A model generated the notes under the pieces. That model made no database searches, had not been told where the DNA came from, and saw only the letters and a list, made by a program, of their open reading frames with translations. Positions 45,508-57,500 of a DNA stretch of 64,000 nucleotides are shown here, in pieces (position 1 is the first letter of the stretch; the number at the start of each line of letters is the position of its first letter). Made by a program: the position numbers and the translations under genes. Origin of the DNA: Branchiostoma floridae (Eukaryota; Chordata; Leptocardii; Amphioxiformes; Branchiostomatidae); the NCBI RefSeq assembly GCF_000003815.2, contig NC_049979.1, forward strand, positions 27,246,203-27,310,202, in the 5' to 3' direction.

Positions 45508-48500
45508 TCAGTTTGTAGGCGTGAGCGTTTGAGGAGTGCTGGCTTCACTCTCTGCTCCAGTATAGGGGCCATCACGACCGTAGACACCACCATCAGACGT
45601 GTGCCGACCATAGACACGACCCTCTCCCATGTGCTGACCATAAACACCACCATCATCCTGCTGCATGGTAACAGAGCACCAATCCAGGTTATCATAGGTT
45701 GACAGGACAGCATGTCTGTCACTCTGTGCAGAAGTCCTTGGGTCTGACTCTGGCCTGCCACTCAACAGGTTTTCATAGTTAGCAGATTGGGCTAGGTGGT
45801 GCGGCCTGGGGTAATTGGCGCCGTCGGCAGGATACTGCTGGTGGGACCTGGGGTAATTGGCGGTGTCGGCAGGATACTGCGGGTGGGGCCTGGGGTAGAG
45901 AGGGGCTTGCGCAGAAGTGTCTGTGTGGGACGGGCGGTGGGGTACAGGGGGAGGGTGCCTCTCACCTTCCCTATGTGCAAATGTAGGTAACGAAGTTTGA
46001 CACACTGGTGCAGGCATGCTGACACTCCGTCCATGAACCTGGTAGAAGCGCCCCTCCACATACACAATGTTGCTGTGATCAGTCTCTGGTCTGTGGGCAG
46101 TGGTGTACGAATGTCTCATGGAGGAGGAGGCATTGGAATTGGTGTTGAACGCCGACAGAGGAATTTTCCTAAACTCCTCTTTCTGTCTGGTCATAGAATT
46201 GGAAAAATTGGAACCCTGTGATGGGACAGCTCTTCCAGGGTGGAAAGCATTTGTGTCCGATTCAGCCTCCTGGCCGCTTGTCTTGTGGTTTTCCGGGAGG
46301 CCCTCTGTGAAGGATTTTCGAAAGGACTGCCTTCTTGGGCTGCTGAGGAGCTGGGCATGGCAGTCACTTACACTTCTCAGCATCTTCGGGGGGACAAACT
46401 CGGTACCGGGTGGCGTCACACTAATGGGCTTTACTTCTCGGACTGGAGAAAGTGACCTTGACACAGGGTAGTTTGTTAGCGACTGCGAGTCTCTGTCTCT
46501 GGGCCGAGCTATTGAGATGGGAGCAGAGGGGTGCCTGAGTTTCACCGCTTTGATGTCTTCCTGCCTGGCAGGATGCTGGTGTCCCAAGTATGGACTGCTG
46601 TGCTGTGGCTCGGACGGGAGGAAACAGTCTGGGCTGACATCGATGAAGGGAGGACTCTGAGGGGAGACTGCTGGGCCCTTGGAATAGTCCATCTCCAGGG
46701 AGGAGGGGAGAGTGTGGCTCCTGGTTCTCGGTACAGGTGTTGGGGTGTATTCAGCAGGTCTCATATCAGGGTTCCCTTCAGGTCTCACATCTGGGTTCCT
46801 GTCAGGTCTCATATCAGGGTTCTCCTCCTCCTCCTCTGGGCTGGAGGTGGGGGCCAGTGTGGCTGGAGGCAGGTCGAAGAAGGAATCGTGTGAAGTGGCT
46901 TTCTTCAGGTAGTCTGGGGAGGGGGGCATGCCATTACTGGAGGAGCTGGTGGACACAGGGAGGACAGGCTTGCGCACAGGCTGCAGACCTGGACGGGACA
47001 GAAAAAGAACAGATTTATGACCCTTAAATACATGACATATATAATGTATGGACAATACATAACCTTAAAGACAATGATAGAAAGAGACATTGGACTGTAA
47101 GGGAATAGTTAAGTGTCTGCCATGAAGGTCAGATCATACTGGAAAAATTGTACTTCAGACTGCACTTCACCGGTGTAACCGGATGTACTTTGATGATGAT
47201 GATGAAATATACAATTTACTACCTCAACTACTGCCTCTACACATTCTACCATGAGTGACATAATATCAAAAAGTGTTTCAATGATTTCAAAAGCTCCTTC
47301 AATTGGCTGATCAAAATATCTAAAAAAACACTCTTCTGTTCACAGATACACACAAAAACATATCCCATTTTCTGAAGGTGACGAAGATCATACATTATAT
47401 GGTGTTGGATGGACAGAATAAGCTTGTCACTGTGTATTTTGTAAACTGACACGAGTTTTAATTGCAATCTTACTTTTAGGCTCAGGTGCCTCCTCCCTCG
47501 CCATGCTGCCCAGAGCGAACGGAATAGACTCCTCGCTACGGCACGGGGACAGCCCGGCCCTGTCAGTCTGCCCCGGGAACAGTCTGGACTCAGGGGGGAC
47601 CACCCTCTCGATCTCGATCTTCCGTTTTGTGCCGTCGGTCACGGCCTTCTCCTTGGTCTCCTTCGCAAAGATGGACCTCCAACCACGGGGCGATTTCTTA
47701 CTCTTGTTGTACTTGTCTGAGTTTGTCCTCCTGCGACTGAACAAAAGAAAATATAGCAAAGGTTCACAGTGAAAATCAATGAACGGTCTCATCTTTTAGT
47801 AAATCATCATAGGATTACAGTTCTTGTACACGGCCAAGGGATGCAAACTCTTTCACATTTGGAACGGCATTCTCCTTGTCACAGTGCAAGCTACACTGAC
47901 GCAGTCTTTCATCATTCTTTTAATCTTGTGGAAGGTGCCAGATTGGACTAGCAAAACATTGGGGGGATTGGTAAGAAGACCTTGATTGTATGTACAATCT
48001 CTACTACTTAGTCTACCATTTCCAAAATCTGATACTGTTACCCAGACAACATGGATGTGCATTTACCGGATACAAGCACTAAGAACAAATCAATCACTCT
48101 AGGTGTTAGTAAGGCCTCATGCATTCATCATCAGCTGCTACACAATTCTCCAAACTAGTTTAGTCGATATTAGGGAAACATTCTCTAAGCAAGCAGTTTG
48201 AACATGCAGACAGCATGTGCTTGTTTTGTTTTCCTTGTGCATTAGGAGGGTCCAAATGGGCAAGCCAGCTAAGAAGACACAGGTCAGGCTTACTCTTTGT
48301 TTCTACCCCATATCCCCAGAATGGTGTTGTACTTTGTTGGGAGAGACAGGGACCACCTACGAGAGTAGGCTGGCAAGTCGCGAGACCTTGAGAGAAAACT
48401 ACACACGACAGCACACGACAGGGGGAACCAAATAGAAGGAGAGAGAGGCAGAGATGAGACATTGAGTTACACAGTGAAGTACAGGGTTCTCACCAATATT

Positions 48501-51500
48501 TTTTCACAGCATAGGTGGCATTTTGGTAAGTAGTATGAGTAGCATAGGAGGGTCTCTCTCTAAAAATATCTAAATTCACAACAATCAGAAACACTATTTC
48601 CTACATTTTGATAGCCAAATTTTATCAAATGAAGCCAATTTTCTTTGCCTTATTTACAAAATAATACTCAGAAGAAAACCCTACACTGATTGAAACACAG
48701 CATAGGAGCCCAAATCACAGCATAGGGGATACAAATCACAGCATAGGGGCCCCCTATGCTCAACTGCACTAGTGAGAACCCTGGCCTGCAGTCTCTTAAA
48801 GTAAATACACAATCATCTATGAAAAATATACAGTCATGAGAAAATCTGTTGAACCAAAACGAGCATGTACCATCACTGGAAAGAGGAGAAAGTGGAGAAA
48901 AAATAATCGCAGATAGAGCAATAGTGTTGGGTGAGGTGACATGTAGAAGAATGTGTGTGTGCGTGTTTGTGGGGGTAGGTGGGAGGGGGGTGACAACAGC
49001 ATGAAAGAACCTACCCCTCAGGGAGGTCGATGATAGCGTGGTACTGCGGCAGGTTGGCTGGCCCCCCTCCCACCTCGATGAACCCCTGGGAGGGGAGGGA
49101 GCCTGTGGTGGTGCGGGCCTGGGCCTCCTCCAGGGACAGCAGCTTGGTGGGGGTGGACAGTACCAGCGACTTGGGCCGCCGAGCTGGCTTCAGTGCATCT
49201 ACAGCAACAAAACAACAACAATTACATTAGGCTTCTCTTTCTACAAAGAAAAAAAAATTAGTTACAGTTCAGAGGTCCTTCTACTAGTCTTCAATGCTGG
49301 AGATACTTCACACTGCTATAGGCAGTACTGAATTGAGACTGCAGTCCTAGTTCTCACTGCTAGGTGGCACTGCACTGCAGGGCATCAGTACATCTACAAC
49401 TGGATGAGGGATATGGAGATTACTTCCGGATGTGAAGAAGTGATGGATACCACCAAAAATGTTTAGAACTAATCCCTGTATCTTATCCAGTTGTAGAGAT
49501 TGAATTGTCTGCAAACAAGTCCATCATGGTTGTCTGAAGGGAGAACCTCACTTGACTGTGGTACGTTTGGTGCCGGCAGTACAGGGCTCTAGCCAGCGTC
49601 CGTTTTTCCGTCAATTGACGGAAATTTGCTGCGTCTGACGGAAAAATTTTCAAACCAATCCGTCAACCTTGATGGACAAAAATCCTTGGTTGGAAGCTAC
49701 AGGCGGCTTGGGGACGCCGTCCACGGCCGTAAAAGCCACACACTGTTTGTTTTGCTATTGTTATGATTGTTGACAATGTGTGTCGGCGCCCTTTCGCATA
49801 CGATAATCTCATTAAAACCCGTTTTTCAAGGTCTCAGTTCAGTCCTTCTAATCAATTTTCGCGGTTTTCGCGACAATTGGAATTGGCTGACGGAAAAAAG
49901 TTTCGAGCTGGCTAAAGCCCTGCGGCAGTACGTTCAAAATTGACTTTATTTCCCCTTGACTTTGATGTGTGCATAATGGAAATATCATGCAAACGTACAT
50001 GAATAACTACAGTAGACAACAACACACACGGCATAAAAAGATTAGTTTTCTATAGATAAAATTAAGTCTGTCAAATTGTTCGGCCGCAGCGTGGCCGCCA
50101 ACATGACACAGCTTCAGTGAGAAACGACCTTGAAGTTGTGCTGACCTTCAGAGGGTGCCCCCAGCAGTGTCCCCGCCAGCTTGTTGCTGAAGAGCAGGTC
50201 CACGTGGTGAATCAGGAACTCGATCACCACAGACTGGACACGGATCTCCATCAGTGCTGCTGCTCCAGACTCGATCTCCTTTGACCTGTGGAATGGCAGA
50301 CATGGAAATTCTTTTTTTAAATCATTTATTTTCATTATATCATCTATGTTGGTGTTGTAAACCTTGCGGTGTCTAGTGTCACAAAGGACAGCAAGTTTCC
50401 TTGCTGTTTCTGTTGCAAGGGTTCTTTTTTTTACAGGCAGGGGTTGATAGCCATTCCCCCTCTCAACGTGCTTGTGGCACCTCCTTGAACATGGGACCCT
50501 TCTCTGTTTTCTGTTCTTTCTAATGTCAAGCCAGGCCATTCAATGATATCCTCTACCTCTTCCATAGCCTCTTCTCTATCTTCCTCCCTTGCATTATTAT
50601 TTTACAAAGTCAGAATGACACATAACAATAGTTTTTACTTTCTTACACTGTACATTCGGGGAAACCTCTCTCTAGTTGTCTTGGAAGCTATGTTACATGT
50701 GTACATATCATTCAACAGACTCTAACAGGCTATTTGCGGGCCCAGACAACAGCCAGGTTCTAATGTAGTGTCCAACAATGTACCTGAGAAGGTTGGGGGC
50801 CCACACAATAGCCAGGTTCTTGGAATGCATGCCTGTCCTGTCGCTGAAGGTGGCCACATGAGACAGGTGTTCCATCAGGTACTTCAGGGTTCTGAGAACG
50901 GGAAAGGGCACAGGTAGAACAAGTCTGTTACTGTGTTGTTAAGCGGTCAGAAAAGGTACATGTATGTACGACCAAGTTCCTTCTGGTGAGACAAGGTAAA
51001 AATATTTGTGTGAGACAATTTACATGTGAGGCATTCAGGTGAGACAAGGTAAGAACATCCAGGTGAGACAAGGTGAGAACATTCAGGAGAGACAAGGTGA
51101 GAACATTTGGGTGAGGCAGGGTAAGAACATTCAGGTGAGACAAGGTGAGAACATTTGGATGAGACAAGGTGAGAACATTTGGGTGAGGCAGGGTAAGAAC
51201 ATTCAGGTGAGACAAGGTGAGAACATTCAGGATTAGGTAAGACAAGGTAACACCATTCAGGTTTCAGGTAAGAAAAGGTAAGAACATTTGGATGAGACAA
51301 GGTAAGACAATTTGGGTAAGAAGAGGTAAGGAATTCTGGTGAGACAAATAAGGACATCCAGGTGAGACAAGGTAAGAAATTCAGGAGAGACAGGTGAGAA
51401 CATTTGGGTGAGGCATGGTAAGAACATTCAGGTGAGACAAGGTGAGAACATCTGGGTGAGACAAGGTAAGGACATTCAGGTGAGACAAGGTGAGAACATT

Positions 51501-54500
51501 TGGGTGAGGCATGGTAAGAACATTCAGGTGAGACAAGGTGAGAACATCTGGGTGAGACAAGGTAAGGACATTCAGGTGAGACAAGGTGAGAACATTTGGG
51601 TGAGACAAGGTGAGAACATTTGGGTGAGGCAGGGTAAGAACATTCAAGTGAGACAAGGTGAGAACATTTGGGTGAGACAAGGTGAGAACATTTGGGTGAG
51701 ACAAGGTGAGAACATTTGGGTGAGGCAGGGTAAGAACATTCAGGTGAGACAAGGTGAGAACATTTGGGTGAGATGAGGTGAAAAATTCAGGTGAGACAAG
51801 GTGAAAACATTTGGGTGAGACAAGGTGAGAACATTTGGGTGAGACAAGGTGAAAACATTTGGGTGAGACAAGGTGAGAACATTTGGGTGAGACAAGGTGA
51901 AAACATTTGGGTGAGACAAGGTGAGAACATTTGGGTGAGACAAGGTGAGAACATTTGGGTGAGACAAGGTGAGAACATTTGGGTGAGGCAGGGTAAGAAC
52001 ATTCAGGTGAGACAAGGTGAGAATATTTGGGTGAGACGAGGTGAAAAATTCAGGTGAGACAAGGTAAGAACATTTGGGTGAGACAAGGTGAGAACATTTA
52101 GTTAACTTTGCAATTATATATGATATGGTGCAATTCAACATATTTGGTAATTATATGTACAATTATAATTATACACATACACATTAAGAAATGATAGACA
52201 AAAGAGGATTAAGAACAATCTAGAGGAGGTGTTAGTTTGTTGCTGGTTGCCATGGTAGCCTCTAAGGCTTCTCCAAAAATAGTTCTACTGTGACAATGCA
52301 ACATGCGATCACCCAATAACGGCACCACACACCGCCAAGACAGGAAATGTATTATGCATGTTGATTATCAACAAATATTCATCAGAACTGTTAGTAACGT
52401 TACACACAAAGCCATTTGCAGAGAATGGAAAGAATGCAGAATACACATCTCAGATGGTTATATGGTATTGCAGCTTGAGCTTTCCATCCTGTACTGGTTA
52501 AATTCTCTTTGTGGGTCATATTCTTCTTGAACCAATAAGCCTCAAAACATCTGAATGCCTACCGCTGTAGTGCCGGTATTTATTTTCTAACCGGTCCAAC
52601 ATCCGGTTTTGTTCATGTCAGGTCAAGACTGTACATGATGTACATGTAATGTTACCTGTAGAGGGGTAGGGGGAGCTGCTATGATGTTACCTGTAGTGGG
52701 GGGTGGGAGCTACTGTAATGCTACCTACAGGGTTTAGGGGGAGCTGCTATGATGCTACCTGTAGTGGGGGGGGGGGGGGGGGGGGGCTACCGTAACTGTT
52801 AAATTACCTGGAGAGGGGGAGGGGGAGCTCTATAAAATTGCCTGTAGGGGGAAAGGGGGAGCTTTGGTAAAACTACCTGTAGGGATCAACGGAAAGTTGC
52901 TATGATGTTACCCACAGGGGGATGGGGGGGGGGGGGGGGCCCCCTAAAATCTTTTTAAAATGGGAAAGGGGGGGCCCCTTTTATGGGCCCCCCCGGGGAA
53001 AATGGGGGGGTTTTTTAACCCTTCCCAAATTGGGAAAAGGGGGGCCTTTTTAAACCCTCCCAAAATGGGAAAAGGGGAACTTCTTTTTTTTTTCCTTTAA
53101 GGGGGGGGGGGCCCCCCCTAAAAAAAATCATATTTTTTGGCCGGTTTTTTTTCCCTGTTTTTCACGGCCCCCTAAAAATTTTTCCCCCCCAGGAAAAGGG
53201 GAAAAAGGNNNNNNNNNNNNNNNNNNNNNNNNNNNNNNNNNNNNNNNNNNNNNNNNNNNNNNNNNNNNNNNNNNNNNNNNNNNNNNNNNNNNNNNNNNNN
53301 NNNNNNNNNNNNNNNNNNNNNNNNNNNNNNNNNNNNNNNNNNNNNNNNNNNNNNNNNNNNNNNNNNNNNNNNNNNNNNNNNNNNNNNNNNNNNNNNNNNN
53401 NNNNNNNNNNNNNNNNNNNNNNNNNNNNNNNNNNNNNNNNNNNNNNNNNNNNNNNNNNNNNNNNNNNNNNNNNNNNNNNNNNNNNNNNNNNNNNNNNNNN
53501 NNNNNNNNNNNNNNNNNNNNNNNNNNNNNNNNNNNNNNNNNNNNNNNNNNNNNNNNNNNNNNNNNNNNNNNNNNNNNNNNNNNNNNNNNNNNNNNNNNNN
53601 NNNNNNNNNNNNNNNNNNNNNNNNNNNNNNNNNNNNNNNNNNNNNNNNNNNNNNNNNNNNNNNNNNNNNNNNNNNNNNNNNNNNNNNNNNNNNNNNNNNN
53701 NNNNNNNNNNNNNNNNNNNNNNNNNNNNNNNNNNNNNNNNNNNNNNNNNNNNNNNNNNNNNNNNNNNNNNNNNNNNNNNNNNNNNNNNNNNNNNNNNNNN
53801 NNNNNNNNNNNNNNNNNNNNNNNNNNNNNNNNNNNNNNNNNNNNNNNNNNNNNNNNNNNNNNNNNNNNNNNNNNNNNNNNNNNNNNNNCCTACAGATTAG
53901 TCGAGCAGAGGAGAAGGAGAGAAAGGATCAGAAACGCACCACAAGCTGCAAGGCAAGAGCCAAGTGAGCAAGGTTCACCTATAGTGTGGTGGGGGAAGTT
54001 TTTGGATGACATCATGGATCTTCTGAAACCTGGTCTCCTTGTTGTCTATGGCTTCCTGAAAGGGTTGGATAGGGTCAAGTAACACTGATACACACAGTAT
54101 CACACTCTAGTAATGCATTTAGGCAAAATCTACAACGGAAAAGACATACAAGGATGTACTAATCCAAAGTGGTGGTATTCGTACAAAGTTTAACATACAA
54201 TGTACTTGTTGTTAAATAATGCACAATAACTAAATTGATACTTCAGCAGTGAAAATATTTTGCCTGACCCACTTCCAGTTATAGTACATTTAATAAATCC
54301 CTCATCAGTAGGGCTGGGTACCGGTACAGTGTACCGGTACAAAACCATTTTTTCTTATTGGACTGGTCCAGAAAAACGGAACTGAAAAAATTTGGTGGAC
54401 CAGATGTTGGACCTACTGAAAAATGAACAGATTACATGATCAGGCATTTGCATGTTTTGGGGCTTACCGGACCTGAATTTTCTTTACCGGTACCCACCCT

Positions 54501-57500
54501 TACTCATCAGCATATATAGATCACATGGTAACTCTACATTTCCAAATACTAGACAGTTTCCTTCAGGACATCCTACCACAGTAAGGCCTTGAGTACTTCA
54601 CTAATTTGTTGTTCCCTACTGAAACCTGGGTCCTTTTCTTGACTCAGAACCTACAACCCTCTATAAGGAGGGTGCTCCCAGTAACAGCCCTTTGGAACTA
54701 GAATGGAGTATTTACCATCGATCCTGGCAAAGGGTGCCACAATTACTGGTACATGATATGCTCCACTGGTGCAGAAAATTGCAGAGGGCAATTGAAACCC
54801 TTTCTCTCTCTTTTCTTACTGTGCCAATATGGCAATATCTAATTCCACCTCTTCTTTTTACCCCAAAGTTAATTTTGCAGTGCAACTAGTTCCAAAACAA
54901 GAAATTGAAGAAATATTTATAGTCTAAGAGTTGTTGTGAATTTCTTGTTTTATTCAATATTGTGAATTTATTGCTAATTGGATAACTTTCATAAGTTTAA
55001 TTTGCTTTCTACCGTAACTGGAAGAGGGTCTGGTAAAATCTTCCCTCAAGACCACACCAATTTCATTTGTTGCTTCTTGGGTTCGCCTGTCCATTTCTTT
55101 CATTAAAAAGAAGAAAAAAAATACAGGTTTTGCTATCACAAACCTGTAAATATTGCCATTCAGAGCCACATACAAATAATTTCAGTTAAAAAACAATGCC
55201 TTTTATTCAGAACATTAGTAACAAATCAAAGGAAGGGATCCATTGAAAAAAAAAGTGCCATTAAACTCCTCAGCCTGTTGTTTTTTGTGTATTACTCACA
55301 GCAAACTTGTTGTAGAGTTGGCAGGTGAGTAGAGGGTTGGGCAGCTCGCGGAAGCTCAACTTCAACTTTCTAACCGTAACTGAAAGTGGGTCTGGTGAAA
55401 TCTACCCTCATGCATAAAAAATTTGCGCTAGAGACAAAACAAACTTCTAGCTTGTCTGTTTGGCTACATAACTCACAGCAAACTTGTTGTAGAGTTGGTA
55501 GGTGAGTAGAGGGTTGGGCAGCTCGCGGAAGTACATCTTGAGCAGGGAGCCGACACAGTGGATGTCCTGTCTGTAGCAGTCCTTGGACAGGTCCGGTTCT
55601 GTCTCCATGTCAAACTCCGCCCGCAGCTTGTGGATGTTGGAGGCCACGCCCGACAGTCTATACACGCCGTCTATGATGCCATACTTCTCTATGAACTCTG
55701 AACAGCACGCCAGCACGGGGGGCACTGAGGGAACAACACAGTACAGCCTTACAACAAAGTATAACTTTAGTAACAAGTAACATATTTTCTTGAATAAAGT
55801 ACTATGCACTTTCCAAAAACCAAAATTCAAAAGTTGTTGTCAAAGTCGGAAAGAAACATCTATACTTTATTTGAGATTATCACATGGATAAATAGAAAGA
55901 CCTCAAACAGCACATGGTGGTGCTACACTTCCAGGAAGGATGCAAAACTATGTCAACTATTGTTTTCATGTACAACATGTCTTTTGTTGTAAATGGGGGT
56001 GCATGTTCTAATTTTAAGTGAGTAGTGGAGCGTTCACCCTGAAAAACGTGAACGTATTTCTAGCATACCTAGCGCAAAATTCCAATGATACTGTAGTTTA
56101 CAACTGGTGAACACGTTCCTACATTTAACTGTATCTACTGTGATACACAGTGATAGTTTATAACAGTGAAAGGACTAAAGAATGGAGTTCGTCCCCACCG
56201 TCCACCCCACAGCGCAGCAGGTACTCCCCCAGGTCGCAGCCGAACACTCGCTCCCGCAGGATTCCTGTCTGCTGCAGCAGCCGGCGCGATGGGCGCGTCG
56301 CCAGGAACGACCGCAGAAACGTGATGAGCTTTCCGTGCTTCTTGGACACTGTGGTCGGGCAGAGAAGGAAGATATCAGATTAGAGTTTGTTTGTATTGCA
56401 ATTTAAAGTGTGCTAAGCTTAAGGGGTAACAAAATCATAATCTGTTAACCCCTTCTAAACTAATTTCCTATCAAAGTCTGACACTAAACCGGTACTGCAG
56501 TTCCAAAAAAGGTGCTAGGGGGCACAAACCTACAACACTTACTCTCGGCCTCAAGAGCTATCTACCATTGAAAAATCTTAACCATGGCTTGTCCAGAACT
56601 CGAGATTTGGAACCTGGAAGTTCTGCTGAAGTACCACAACAAGCCGCTAGGGGCCCCAAGATCTAATCGTTTTCAGGTCTCATCAAGACCTACCCACATA
56701 CCGAATATACTAATACAATCCATCTAGGCGTTCTCTAGTTATGCCAGTCATTTAGTTCTACAAACACAAAGACAGACACAAACGCTAATGAAAACATGAC
56801 CTTTTTGCTAAGATAATAATTTATTTCCACTGGTGTGGACAACATTTAATGGACTTGTAGTTGTACAGGATTCAAACCCAGAAACTTTAGATCGTGAGTC
56901 AATCACACGAACCACAAGGCCACATGATACCACACCGTGTTACGTTAGAGCATGTTTCATACAGTGTGATCCTACTGTGATTCTACAGGACACACGTACA
57001 GACAACCATGCCCTTACCCTTCTTTCTGGGTCCTTTATTTTTCCAGGGCAGAAGAGAGAGAATGGAAAGAAGTGTTAGCATAGAAACAAGCAGAGAGATT
57101 AATTAGTTATAACGGTCTTCAGGATGCTTAAGTTAACTCTCCATGGACATTTGTGTGGGGAAAAAATGTCCCTAAAACCATATACATGTTCAAGAAGTAT
57201 ATGTGCCTGGATACTAGAGAATGGAATGTCTTTGCCTGGACTGCACAGTGCACCAAAAGGTATCTACTTTTCTGCTCTTGTGCCTTTGTGTAGACAATTA
57301 CAGACAAACATGTAGGGAAAAATTCTGCATATTCAACACAGACTTCAGCCTATGGTAGAACAAGTATGTCAAAAATCTGTAATGGCCATAAATGTGCATG
57401 CATTGCATGTTACTAAGAACATCACTGGAACACCAGGAATACTAGACTGGGACACAGACACCTAAGGAGAGGGGAAAGCTAGACTGGGGCACAGAAACCT

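Noticed and set aside
51039-52057. Frames of RQGENIWV repeats as a protein
   Set aside because: They are translations of the 24-bp intronic minisatellite.
56855-56945. tRNA gene
   Set aside because: A/B-box-like motifs only; no complete cloverleaf or anticodon arm.
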